Shown in pieces: positions 54,791 through 64,000 of a stretch of 64,000 bases of DNA. Source of the stretch: Solirubrobacter sp963724195 (GTDB lineage: Bacteria > Actinomycetota > Thermoleophilia > Solirubrobacterales > Solirubrobacteraceae); assembly GCA_963724195.1 (NCBI GenBank), contig CAVRTQ010000010.1, positions 62,001 through 126,000 on the forward strand, written 5' to 3'. A program made the position numbers and the translations under genes. The notes under the pieces are model-generated. The model made no database searches, had not been told where the DNA came from, and saw nothing but the letters and a program-made list of their open reading frames with translations. The first letter of the stretch is position 1. The number at the start of each line of letters is the position of its first letter.

Positions 54791-57262
54791 ATGAAACCAC
54801 GCCGTCCAGTCGCCATCGCGCTTGCCGCGTCCGCCTTCTACGCGGGCATCTTCGTGACGAACGCGCACGCCGAGATGCACTACGTGCGCGTGACGCTCGT
54901 GACGGGCCAGCAGCTCACGATCACGGTCGACATCCCGCCGGGCACACCGCTCGACCAGCTGCAGATCCCGGGCCTGCCGGCCGCGATCGCGTCGATCGTG
55001 GACCTCGGGTCCACCGACAGCACCCCCACGCCGACGGCCACCGCCTCGCCCACCGTCCAGCCGACGGCGACCGCGACGCCCACGCCCGCCCCGAGCGCCA
55101 CGTCCACGCCGGGCTCGAAGCAGGGCAAGACCGACAAGCCCAAGCGCGACAAGCCGTCCGCCGACCCGGTCACCGAGGACAAGCCGGAGGAAGAGGAGGA
55201 GTCCAACACGGCGAAGGGTGATGCGAACACCCAGTCGCAGACGGGCAAGGTCGCGACGCCCACGCCCACGCCCACGCCGACCTCCACCCCGGTCCCGGAC
55301 TCCCAGGTCGACCCGCCCTCGCAGGACGACCCGTCGTTCTCGCTCGCCGAACCCGGCGCCGCGAAGGCCGGCGTGCCGAACTTCTTCATCGACCGGTTCA
55401 AGATCCCGCCGTTCCTGCTGCCGATCTACCAGGCGGCGGGCACCGAGTACGGGATCCGCTGGGAGGTCCTCGCCGCGATCAACGAGATCGAGACGAACTA
55501 CGGCCGCTTGAACGACGTCACCTCCAGCGCCGGCGCCCAGGGCTGGATGCAGTTCATGCCCGCCACCTGGAAGGCCTACGGCGTGGACGGCAACAAGGAC
55601 GGCCTCGCCGATCCGTACAACCCGGTCGACGCGATCTTCGCCGCCGCGCGGTACCTGAAGGCCGCGGGCGCCGACAAGGACCTGCGCGCCGCGGTCTGGG
55701 CCTACAACCACGCGGACTGGTACGTGGACTCCGTGCTCCTGCGCGCCCAGGTCATCGGCGGCATGCCGACGAGCCTCGTGTCCTCGCTCACGGGTCTCAC
55801 CGAGGGTCGCTTCCCGGTCGCCGCCAAGGCCATGTACGCCGACGAGGTCGACGTCAAGGCCTCCTCGAAGAAGAAGGCCAAGACGGTCGTCGGCAACGCG
55901 AACCGCAACGGCGTCTCGATCTACGCCGACGCCGGCGCCCCCGTGGTCGCGGTGAGCGACGTCCAGGTGACCAAGATCGGCGTCAACGAGCGCCTCGGCC
56001 GCTTCATCCAGGTCCAGGACGCCTACGGCAACACGTACACGTACGGGCGCCTGGCCAAGATCTCCCAGCGCTACGCCGCGCCCAAGCCGCAGAAGGTGGA
56101 CCCGGCCGAGGTCAAGCGCCTGCTGGCGGAGGCGCCCAAGGACAAGAAGCCCACCCGCGCCGCGTCGAGCACGGACCGGCCGGCGCCGAAGTCGACCACC
56201 GTCGAGGCGGACGCGAACGCCGCCGTCGCCACCGAGAGCGACGCCGCCGCGCCGGTCGTCCAGGCCGCGGTCAAGCAGCGCCTGTTCGCCAACCCGACGC
56301 GCGCGGCCGCCGCCGCGGCCGGCGGCGCCCAGCAGGAGTTCCTGCGCACGGGCCGCATCGACGGCGCGCTCACCCCGGCCCGCGCGCTCGGCCTCGGGCG
56401 CGACCAGATCGTCATCAAGAAGCTCAAGAAGGGCGCGCAGGTGCCCGCCGGCACCGTGCTCGGCCGCATCGGCACCGCGTCCTCCAAGCGGCACCCGCAC
56501 GTGCGGTTCGAGATCCGCCCGGCCGGCCGCGGCGCGCCGCGGATCGACCCGAAGCCGATCCTCGACGGCTGGAAGCTGCTCGAGTCCACGGCGATCTACC
56601 GCGCGCAGGGCGAGAACCCGCTCGTCGCCGCCGACGCCGCCGCGTCCGTCGGCCAGATCCTGCTGATGGGCAAGGACGAGCTGATCCAGCGCGTGCTCAA
56701 CAACCCGAAGATCACGATCTACGGCTGCGGACGCCAGGACATCCAGGCGGGCACGATCGACCGCCGCGTGCTCGCGACGCTCGAGTTCCTGGTCGCCAGC
56801 GGTTTCAACCCGACGATCTCGTCCCTGCAGTGCGGCCACTCGTTCCTGACCGCCTCGGGCAACGTGTCCGAGCACTCCGTCGGCAGCGCCGTGGACATCG
56901 CCGCGATCAACGGCGAGGTCATCAAGCCCTCCACGCAGGGCAAGGGCTCGATCACCGAGCGCGTGATCCAGAGCCTGCTGACGCTGCAGGGCAACATGAA
57001 GCCGCACCAGATCATCTCGCTGATGAAGTTCGAGGGCGCGGACAACACGCTCGCGATGGGCGACCACGACGACCACATCCACGTCGGCTTCGAGCCGCAG
57101 TACGGCGCGAACTCCGAGGCTTCGCAGGAGCTCGCGGCGATTCTCAACCCGTCGCAGTGGGACCGCCTGATCGAGCGTCTGGGCGAGATCGAGAACCCGG
57201 TCGTCCCGCTCAACCCGTCGAAGGCCGCCCTCCAGGTCGACGACCCGACCGGCACCGACTGA
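54791..57262 (+). CDS. secreted peptidoglycan hydrolase: lytic transglycosylase, M23-like and M15-like domains
   Basis: The 823 residues start with a signal peptide (about 1-27, ending NAHA). A Thr/Pro/Lys linker spans about 75-190. A soluble-lytic-transglycosylase domain follows (about 205-330) with the catalytic Glu in NEIETNYGR and GAQGWMQFMPATW. Next is an M23-like region (about 367-600) with GAPVVAVSDVQVTKIG and HPHVRFEI, but its first zinc His is missing and a long insert splits it. The last part (about 645-780) looks like an M15 carboxypeptidase: SEHSVGSAVDIA and DHDDHIHVGF. It cuts glycan strands and probably stem peptides. Confidence 0.85.
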   Translation: MKPRRPVAIALAASAFYAGIFVTNAHAEMHYVRVTLVTGQQLTITVDIPPGTPLDQLQIPGLPAAIASIVDLGSTDSTPTPTATASPTVQPTATATPTPAPSATSTPGSKQGKTDKPKRDKPSADPVTEDKPEEEEESNTAKGDANTQSQTGKVATPTPTPTPTSTPVPDSQVDPPSQDDPSFSLAEPGAAKAGVPNFFIDRFKIPPFLLPIYQAAGTEYGIRWEVLAAINEIETNYGRLNDVTSSAGAQGWMQFMPATWKAYGVDGNKDGLADPYNPVDAIFAAARYLKAAGADKDLRAAVWAYNHADWYVDSVLLRAQVIGGMPTSLVSSLTGLTEGRFPVAAKAMYADEVDVKASSKKKAKTVVGNANRNGVSIYADAGAPVVAVSDVQVTKIGVNERLGRFIQVQDAYGNTYTYGRLAKISQRYAAPKPQKVDPAEVKRLLAEAPKDKKPTRAASSTDRPAPKSTTVEADANAAVATESDAAAPVVQAAVKQRLFANPTRAAAAAAGGAQQEFLRTGRIDGALTPARALGLGRDQIVIKKLKKGAQVPAGTVLGRIGTASSKRHPHVRFEIRPAGRGAPRIDPKPILDGWKLLESTAIYRAQGENPLVAADAAASVGQILLMGKDELIQRVLNNPKITIYGCGRQDIQAGTIDRRVLATLEFLVASGFNPTISSLQCGHSFLTASGNVSEHSVGSAVDIAAINGEVIKPSTQGKGSITERVIQSLLTLQGNMKPHQIISLMKFEGADNTLAMGDHDDHIHVGFEPQYGANSEASQELAAILNPSQWDRLIERLGEIENPVVPLNPSKAALQVDDPTGTD

Positions 57263-58095
57263 CGACGCCCGAAGAGCGCCGCTTCCGCTTCGTCCAGTGG
57301 GAGTTCCCGGGCCGCCTCGGCCCGCCGCCCGGCCGGTATGTCGTCCGCCGGTACGCGGGCGATGCCGCCCACGCCGTCGTCGTGGTCGGCGACGGCACCG
57401 CGCCCCGCCGCGTCGGCCGCCGCGAGTCGCGGGACACGGTTCCGGTGACGAAGGTCACCGTGATCGACGCCGACCCGATCTTCGACGACGCCACCGCCGC
57501 CGACTGGCTGCGCGGCGTATCCGCCGTCCCCGACTTCGCGCCGCCGATCCTCGAGCGCCTTGTCGCGTCGTTCCGCGCGGCCTCCGGCGACCCGTTCCTC
57601 GCCGACTTCGACGTCACGCGCGCCTGGCGCACCCGCGTCGGGTACGGCAGCGGCGACCAGGTCGCGGAGGGCGAATGGACCGACGCCCGCGACCTGGACC
57701 CACCGGCCGAGTCCCGCCACGAGCGCCGGTCCAAGCAGCGTCAGACCGACCGGTTCGTCGCCCTGCTCTCCGCTCGCGACGTGATCCTCGCGTGCGAGGA
57801 GCTGACCCTCCGCGCCCGCCTGGACCTCACCCTCGGCCGGCACCGGGAGGCGGCGTTGCAACTCGAGGCGGCGCTCACCGCCGCCTGCGCCGAGTTGGCC
57901 GGTTGGCGCGGCCAACGCGACATAGCTGAGCGTCTAGCTGAGCTTGAGACTTACCGCGTCGCGGTCGCTCCAGCGGCCACCGCGGCCCGCCAGGGCACGC
58001 TGGATGCGGCCGCGCTCGACACCGTCTCCGCGGCCCTCGAACGGCTCGAAGCGGCCCTCCGCGCCCGCGCGATCTACTCAGCCGAGGGCGACTAG
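57259..58095 (+). CDS. hypothetical protein, probable CTG start
   Basis: In frame there is no ATG, GTG or TTG before the conserved-looking start RRFRFVQWEFPGRLG. CTG 57259 overlaps the stop of the hydrolase gene as CTGA, matching the ATGA, GTGA and TTGA junctions elsewhere in this window. The 278 residues have a small beta-rich head (YVVRRY... AVVVVGDG), a middle with RVGYGSGDQVAEGEW and a helical C-terminus. I recognise no family. The 3' end overlaps the sirtuin gene by 18 bp. Confidence 0.7.
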   Translation: MTTPEERRFRFVQWEFPGRLGPPPGRYVVRRYAGDAAHAVVVVGDGTAPRRVGRRESRDTVPVTKVTVIDADPIFDDATAADWLRGVSAVPDFAPPILERLVASFRAASGDPFLADFDVTRAWRTRVGYGSGDQVAEGEWTDARDLDPPAESRHERRSKQRQTDRFVALLSARDVILACEELTLRARLDLTLGRHREAALQLEAALTAACAELAGWRGQRDIAERLAELETYRVAVAPAATAARQGTLDAAALDTVSAALERLEAALRARAIYSAEGD

Positions 58096-58817
58096 CACCG
58101 CTTCGAGCTCGGAGACGACGTCGCCGGAGAGCTTCTCCGCCGCGAGTTCGTCGTACGGCGTCGGCCCCATCGTCACCAGCGCGAGCTTGCCGCCGTTGAG
58201 CAGCGTGTCGCGCGGGAGCGCGGCCACCGGATGGACCTCCAAGGACGAGCCGACCGCGAGCATCAGGCCCGCGTTGGCGGCCAGCGCGGTCGCGCGGTTG
58301 ATGGCGTCCTCCGGCAGGAACTCGCCGAACAGGACCACATCGGGCTTCAGCGGGGCGCCGCAGTCGCACAGCGGCACGCCGTCGGCCTCCTCGCCGAGCC
58401 GGCGGCGCGTCTCCTCCAGCGCGTAGGACTGTCCGCACTTCAGGCACGACGCGGTGCGGATGGAACCGTGGACCTCGATCGGATCGGACCCCGCGCGGGC
58501 GTGCAGGCCGTCGATGTTCTGCGTGACCACGCCCGTGACCAGCCCGCGCCGCTCGAGCTCGACGATGGCGCGGTGGGCGCCGTTGGGCTCCTTGCCGTCG
58601 AGGATCGCGAAGCGCTGCCCGTAGAAGGCCCAGAAGCGCGCCGGGTCGCGCCGCCACACGTCGATGTGCGCGACCTCCATCGGGTCGACGTTCGCCCAGA
58701 TGCCCGTCTGCGGCGTGCGGAAGTCCGGGATGCCGGAGGGGACGGAGATGCCGGCGCCGGTGAGCACCACCACCGGCCCGCTGGACCGGATCAGCTCGGC
58801 GACGCGCTCGGGCCCGG

Positions 58818-58821
<4 letters not shown>
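58078..58821 (-). CDS. Sir2-family NAD-dependent protein deacylase
   Basis: The 247 residues are normal for a bacterial CobB. GAGISVPSGIPDFRT and TQNIDGLHARAG bind NAD; VHGS carries the catalytic His; CLKCG and CDCG bind zinc; LFGEFLP and GSSLEVHPVA complete the pocket. It would remove acyl groups from lysines, for instance on acyl-CoA enzymes. TTG 58821 overlaps the stop of the crotonase fusion (TTGA). Confidence 0.94.
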
Positions 58822-60269
<1,448 letters not shown>

Positions 60270-60279
60270 GCTCGCGAGG

Positions 60280-60712
60280 CTAGCGGTCGGCGGCCAGCTC
60301 GTAGGAGAAGCGCTGGAGCGTGCGCTGGAGCGACTCCCCGTGCTTGCGCCGCCACCACCAGCGCTGTCCGGGCGGCATCTTGTCCTTCGGCTCGGCCTCG
60401 ACCGCGACGGTGATCCGGGTGCGGACGTTGTCGCTCTCGAAGCGCACGCGCTGCACGGCCGTGACCCGCGCGTCCTCGACCATGAGCGTCGAGCCCGGAG
60501 CCGGCCTCGTACTTGATGACGCGCTCGGACACGAGCGAGCGCGCGGGCGAGGAGTACACGCGCCGGGCGCCTTCCAGCGGCCACTCGCCCTCGAGCTTCT
60601 CCAGGTGCGTGAACCCGTCGATCCACGACGCCCAGCGCGCGCGGTCGTGCCAGAGCTGCTCGACCTCGATGCCGGGCGACTCGACCACCATGACCGCCTG
60701 AACCACTTTCAC
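60280..60712 (-). CDS. SRPBCC/START-like lipid-binding protein, one frame break near 60500
   Basis: GTG 60712 begins VVQAVMVVESPGIEVEQLWHD, followed by WASWIDGFTHLEKLEGEWP, the standard opening of a polyketide-cyclase/START-like fold. The frame changes near 60500, and the next frame supplies MVEDARVTAVQRVRFESDNV, the strands RTRITVAVEAEP and the long C-terminal helix. About 144 residues. It would bind a hydrophobic ligand. The crotonase gene follows at 10 bp. Confidence 0.8.
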
Positions 60713-60824
60713 GAGCGATTGACTGTACGGCGGCGTGGCCCCGGGCGTGATCGTGATCGAGATTCATGGGTATGTCGAGCCGCACACGTCATTCGCCGTC
60801 CCCACGTCCGTAAGGGTCTACGCC

Positions 60825-61556
60825 ATGTGCTTTCCGTTCGACGCGATCGTCCCCGACCTCCCGCCCGGCCTCGCGGTCATCGCCGGCGGCGCCGCCGGGG
60901 AGCGCCACACGCTCACGTCCGCCGACGGCACCGAGTTCTCCGCGTACCTGGCCCGCGCCGAGGGCCCGACCGGCGTCGTGGTCCTGCCCGACATCCGCGG
61001 CCTGTTCCGCTTCTACGAGGAGCTCGCCGAGCGTTTCGCGGCGGCTGGACACCCGGCGATCGCGATCGACTACTTCGGCCGCACCGCCGGCCTCGGCCCG
61101 CGCGACGAGGACTTCGAGTTCCGCCCGCACGTCGAGCAGTCCACGCCCGAGCACGTCGCACTCGACGTCGCGGCCGCGATCGAGGCGCTCGGCACCGAGC
61201 GGGTGGTCACGGTCGGGTTCTGCTTCGGCGGGTCGATGTCGTTCCTGCAGGCCACCGAGGGCCATTCCCATCTGGCCGGCGCGGTCGGCTTCTACGGCGG
61301 CCTGGCCAAACGCGGCGTGATCGAGCGCGCGCCCGCGCGAAGGTGCCGGTGCTCGGCCTGTTCGGCGGCGACGACGAGTCGATCCCGCCCGAACAGATCC
61401 AGGCGTTCGACGCGGCCCTGCCGGTCGAGCACGAGATCAAGGTCTACGAGGGCGCGCCGCACTCCTTCTTCGACCGGCGCGCCGAGCAGTACGCCGACGA
61501 GTCCCAGGACGCGTGGGAGCGCATCCTGGGATTCATCGCCGAAGCTGGAGAGCTAG
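60825..61556 (+). CDS. dienelactone hydrolase family protein, frame broken near 61335
   Basis: ATG 60825 (MCFPFDAIVPDLPPG) opens an alpha/beta hydrolase. The nucleophile is Cys in VGFCFGGSMSF, typical of dienelactone hydrolases. After the break near 61335 the next frame gives KVPVLGLFGGDDESIPPEQI (Asp) and YEGAPHSFFDRRAEQY (His), completing the triad. The end is uncertain; TAG 61554-61556 requires a second shift, otherwise the frame runs far into the antisense of the next gene. Substrate unknown. It is convergent with the acyl-CoA dehydrogenase gene. Confidence 0.82.
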   Translation: MCFPFDAIVPDLPPGLAVIAGGAAGERHTLTSADGTEFSAYLARAEGPTGVVVLPDIRGLFRFYEELAERFAAAGHPAIAIDYFGRTAGLGPRDEDFEFRPHVEQSTPEHVALDVAAAIEALGTERVVTVGFCFGGSMSFLQATEGHSHLAGAVGFYGGLAKRGVIERAPARRCRCSACSAATTSRSRPNRSRRSTRPCRSSTRSRSTRARRTPSSTGAPSSTPTSPRTRGSASWDSSPKLES

Positions 61557-62719
61557 GCGTTGACGGGCTCTTCGATGCGGCGCGGGAGCAGCGTCTCGCG
61601 CGCGATGACGAGGCGCTGGATCTGCGACGTGCCTTCGTACAGCTGCATGATCTTCGCGTCACGCATGAGCTTCTCGACGGGGTAGTCCTTGATGAAGCCG
61701 TAGCCGCCGTACACCTGGACGGCGTCGGTGGTGACCTCCATCGCGGAGTCGGCCGCGTAGCGCTTGGCGTGCGAGGACTCGAGCGTGTTGCGCTTGCCCT
61801 GGTCGAGCAGCACGGCGGAGTGCCAGGCGGCCAGACGGGACAGGTGCACCTTGGTCGCCATGTCGGCGATCATGAACTGGATGCCCTGGTGCATGGCGAT
61901 CGGCACGCCGAACTGCACCCGCTCCTTGGAGTAGTTCGTCGCGAACTCGAAGGCCGCGCGCGAGATGCCGGTGGCCATGGCCGCCACGCCGGGGCGCGTG
62001 CGGTCCAGGGTCATCATCGCCAGCTTGAAGCCCTTGTTCTCTTCACCGACGAGGTGATCGAGCGGGATCTCGGTGTCGTTGAAGGTGATGGTCGCGGTGT
62101 TCGAGGCCCGCTGGCCCATCTTGTCTTCCTTCTTGTCCACCGTGACCGTGTCGTCCTTGGGCACGATGAAGCACGAGATGCCGCGATGGCCCTTGTCCTT
62201 GTCCGTCTTGGCGTAGACGGTGAAGAACGAGGCGTGGCTGCCGTTGGTGATGAAGCACTTGGAGCCGTTGATGACCCACTTGTCGCCCTTGCGCGTGGCG
62301 GTGGTGCGCATCCCCGACACGTCGGAGCCGGCGTCCGGCTCGGTCAGGCAGAAGGAGGCGAAGACGGGCTCCTCGGTCAGCCAGCCGAAGTACTTCTGCT
62401 TGAGCGACTCAGAGCCGCCGATCCCCAGCGGCGCAGTGGCGAGGCCGTTCGCGCCGATCGACGTGCCGATGCCCGAGCACCCCCAGCACAGCTCCTCCTC
62501 GATCAGACAACCCTCGAGGTAGTTGACGCCGGGACCGCCGTAGCGCTCCTCTACGTGGGCGTTCATCAGCCCGAGCTCCCAAGCCTTCTCGAGAATCTCC
62601 TGCGGCCACGTGCCCTCTTTGTCGAACTCCCAGGCGACCGGGCGGATTTCCTTCTCCGCAAAGTCGTGGGCCATCTCGCGCAGTGCGATCTGCTCGTCGG
62701 TCAGCGTGAAATCGACCAT
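61553..62719 (-). CDS. acyl-CoA dehydrogenase
   Basis: The 388 residues have the family order: an N-terminal helical domain, the beta domain with CLTEPDAGSDVSGM and the FAD/substrate signature, and the C-terminal helical domain with ERVQFGVPIAMHQ, QVYGGYGFIKDYPVEKLMRDAK and the catalytic Glu in MQLYEGTSQIQR. It takes two hydrogens from acyl-CoA in fatty-acid or amino-acid breakdown. AAGGAG precedes ATG 62719. A TetR-type palindrome lies 25 bp upstream. Confidence 0.95.
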   Translation of the reverse strand: MVDFTLTDEQIALREMAHDFAEKEIRPVAWEFDKEGTWPQEILEKAWELGLMNAHVEERYGGPGVNYLEGCLIEEELCWGCSGIGTSIGANGLATAPLGIGGSESLKQKYFGWLTEEPVFASFCLTEPDAGSDVSGMRTTATRKGDKWVINGSKCFITNGSHASFFTVYAKTDKDKGHRGISCFIVPKDDTVTVDKKEDKMGQRASNTATITFNDTEIPLDHLVGEENKGFKLAMMTLDRTRPGVAAMATGISRAAFEFATNYSKERVQFGVPIAMHQGIQFMIADMATKVHLSRLAAWHSAVLLDQGKRNTLESSHAKRYAADSAMEVTTDAVQVYGGYGFIKDYPVEKLMRDAKIMQLYEGTSQIQRLVIARETLLPRRIEEPVNA

Positions 62720-62744
62720 CGGAACTCCTTGCCAAGCGTCCAGA

Positions 62745-62760
62745 TTGACTGGTCAGTCAA
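62745..62760. promoter_or_regulatory. palindromic operator upstream of the acyl-CoA dehydrogenase gene
   Basis: TTGACTGGTCAGTCAA has 7-bp perfect arms around 2 bp, the form used by TetR-type regulators of lipid metabolism in actinobacteria. The arm TTGACT also matches a -35 box. The regulator is not obviously in this window. It lies between two divergent genes. Confidence 0.6.
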
Positions 62761-62807
62761 CAGGTTAAGAATAGCCACTCTGGCCACGATTGGCACAATC
62801 GACTTTC

Positions 62808-63186
62808 GTGCAGGATGCGCTTCCAGTCGTGATCGTCGCCGTCGTGGTTCTCGCGGGGGTGGTCGCCGTGGCGCTGGCGTTCGGCGCGCGGGGAACCTAT
62901 GACCACATCGGCCGCTCGGACATCTCGTTCGACCGCGAAGCAGTCCAGTCGACGAACGATCCAGACGAGGTCGCCGCGCTGCTGGCCGCGACCAACGCCC
63001 GGCGCGCCGCGCACGGGCGCCCGCCGCTCACGCTGGAGGACGTCGGCGGCGGGCCGGATGAGGCGCTCCGCGCCGAGGTCCGGGCGTTCGTGGAGGCCCG
63101 CAACGCGCGCCGCATCGCGCGCGGGCGCGCGCCCTCTGGACGTGGAAGCCGAGGTCGAGCAGCGTCTTTCGGGCCGAGACGGGTAG
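62808..63186 (+). CDS. small membrane-anchored hypothetical protein, one frame break near 63135
   Basis: GTG 62808 (or TTG 62790) opens one membrane helix (LPVVIVAVVVLAGVVAVALAF) and a soluble Arg/Ala-rich part (DEVAALLAATNARRAAHGRPP, LEDVGGGPDEALRAEVRAFV). The frame breaks near 63135; the next frame ends naturally with LDVEAEVEQRLSGRDG at TAG 63184-63186. About 125 residues. I recognise no family. Confidence 0.7.
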
Positions 63187-63196
63187 CCTCCCGCTC

Positions 63197-63508
63197 ATGC
63201 CAGCCCTGCGCCGCTTCGACGTGGATGAACTCCTGACCCGTCCCGGAACCTACTTCAATCCGGAGACCGAGATCGTGCTCATCGTGGACGACTCGGCCCA
63301 TGTCGACCTCGAGTTGCTCGGGGACGAAGAGGACGACGCCGCCGAGTGGATCCTGCTCGGCGACGACCCGGCAATCGACGAGCACAAGCGCGACGAGCTC
63401 GTCGAGACGTTCGAGACCCGCCGTGCCCGCTCCTCCACGCCCGACGACCCGGACGCCGAGGACGACGAGGAAGAGGAAGAGCTCGAGCCCGACCCCGAGG
63501 TGTACTAG
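63197..63508 (+). CDS. acidic hypothetical protein
   Basis: ATG 63197 opens 103 residues: FDVDELLTRPGTYFNPETEI and IVDDSAHVDLELLG form a small beta region, followed by an acidic tail (DAEDDEEEEELEPDPE). TAGCCT, formed from the stop of the previous gene, is exactly 7 nt upstream. It is most likely a small protein-binding protein; function unknown. Confidence 0.75.
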   Translation: MPALRRFDVDELLTRPGTYFNPETEIVLIVDDSAHVDLELLGDEEDDAAEWILLGDDPAIDEHKRDELVETFETRRARSSTPDDPDAEDDEEEEELEPDPEVY

Positions 63509-63524
63509 GTCTCGCCGACCAGGC

Positions 63525-64000
63525 CTAGGCGAAGAAGAAGACGATGCCGAGGACGACGTAGACCGCGAGCAGCTGCACACCCTCGAACCAGGTCGACTCG
63601 CCGTCCTGGGAGACATGTGCGGCGATCAGCACCGCGAGCAGCACCGCGCCGATCTCGATCGAGCTGAACTCCATCGCCAGCGGGAACGGGCCGAGCACGA
63701 AGCTCGTCAGCACCAGCACGGGCATCACGAACAGCGCGATCTGCGCGCTCGAGCCGACCGCGATCGAGATCGCGATGTCCATCTTGTCCCGCGCCGCGAA
63801 GTACACCGCCACCCAGTGCTCGGCGGCGTTGCCGACGATCGCGACGATGATCAGCGAGACGAAGAACGGCGACAGGCCGATCCCCTCCGAGGCCGCCTCG
63901 ATCGAGCCGACGAGGATCTCCGACATCACGCCGACCGCGACGCCCGCGCCCGCCAGCATCAGCACGCTGCGCTTGACGCTCCACGCGTCCTCGGGCGTCT
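63525..64000 (-). CDS. Ca2+/H+ antiporter (CaCA superfamily, CAX type), partial
   Basis: The visible part is the C-terminal 158 residues; the gene continues past the right edge. It has about five membrane helices and the second alpha-repeat signature IVAIVGNAAEHWVAVYFAARDK, in which Asn and Glu bind calcium. The segment before it, TPEDAWSVKRSVLMLAGAG, fits the loop between the two halves of a CAX exchanger. It would export Ca2+ against protons. Confidence 0.9.
   Translation of the reverse strand, partial: TPEDAWSVKRSVLMLAGAGVAVGVMSEILVGSIEAASEGIGLSPFFVSLIIVAIVGNAAEHWVAVYFAARDKMDIAISIAVGSSAQIALFVMPVLVLTSFVLGPFPLAMEFSSIEIGAVLLAVLIAAHVSQDGESTWFEGVQLLAVYVVLGIVFFFA

Overview
The window is very GC-rich (most third codon positions are G or C), uses GTG, TTG and probably CTG starts freely, and carries CarD, type III pantothenate kinase, DisA and a secreted protein whose signal region reads SVALFVSLGGTSVAA, a style I associate with Thermoleophilia. 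My best guess is an actinobacterium of the order Solirubrobacterales (Solirubrobacter/Conexibacter-like). The lineage is an inference; no rRNA is present.

Backbone. Read on the minus strand from right to left, the housekeeping genes are tilS, hpt, ftsH, folP, folB, folK, coaX, dusB, greA, lysS, clpC, radA, disA, carD, ispD, ispF, cysS, rlmB and a SigH-like sigma factor. Apart from the position of coaX, the inserted greA and carD and some missing genes, this is the order of the tilS-to-sigH region of Bacillus subtilis. Lineage-specific modules sit between backbone genes: SCP2/phasin-like genes, a peptidoglycan hydrolase and fatty-acid genes (52.9-62.8 kb), EamA/Lrp and small ORFs (45.5-47.7 kb), a TetR/MMPL pair inside the folate cluster (41.6-44.2 kb), an AfsR-like regulator, a PLP enzyme, a penicillin-acylase homologue and repeat proteins (23-33.4 kb), and a tightly overlapping SWIM / DUF5691 / MoxR / DUF5682 / VWA operon (10.0-17.1 kb).

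Left end. A CYTH-cytidine deaminase fusion faces upp (pyrimidine salvage) across only 27 bp. Then come an FKBP lipoprotein, a TetR repressor with two operator copies facing a DUF2339 membrane protein, and a LOG-family protein. Right end. There is a HTH-nucleotidyl cyclase fusion coupled to tilS, a three-domain wall hydrolase, a sirtuin, a crotonase fused to a decayed dehydrogenase domain, an acyl-CoA dehydrogenase and part of a Ca2+/H+ antiporter.

Quality and signals. About twenty reading-frame breaks occur, including in cysS and ftsH, which a living cell should need; most fit a net single extra base. I read them as sequence errors and give the full reconstructed gene spans. Many starts are preceded by TANNNT at 6-8 nt, most often exactly 7, which suggests leaderless transcription. 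The most unusual items are the MoxR/VWA operon, the FUS-like glycine/serine/tyrosine/arginine tail on RlmB, the CYTH-deaminase fusion, a roughly 290-bp nested palindrome next to radA, and a likely ATT start codon for carD.
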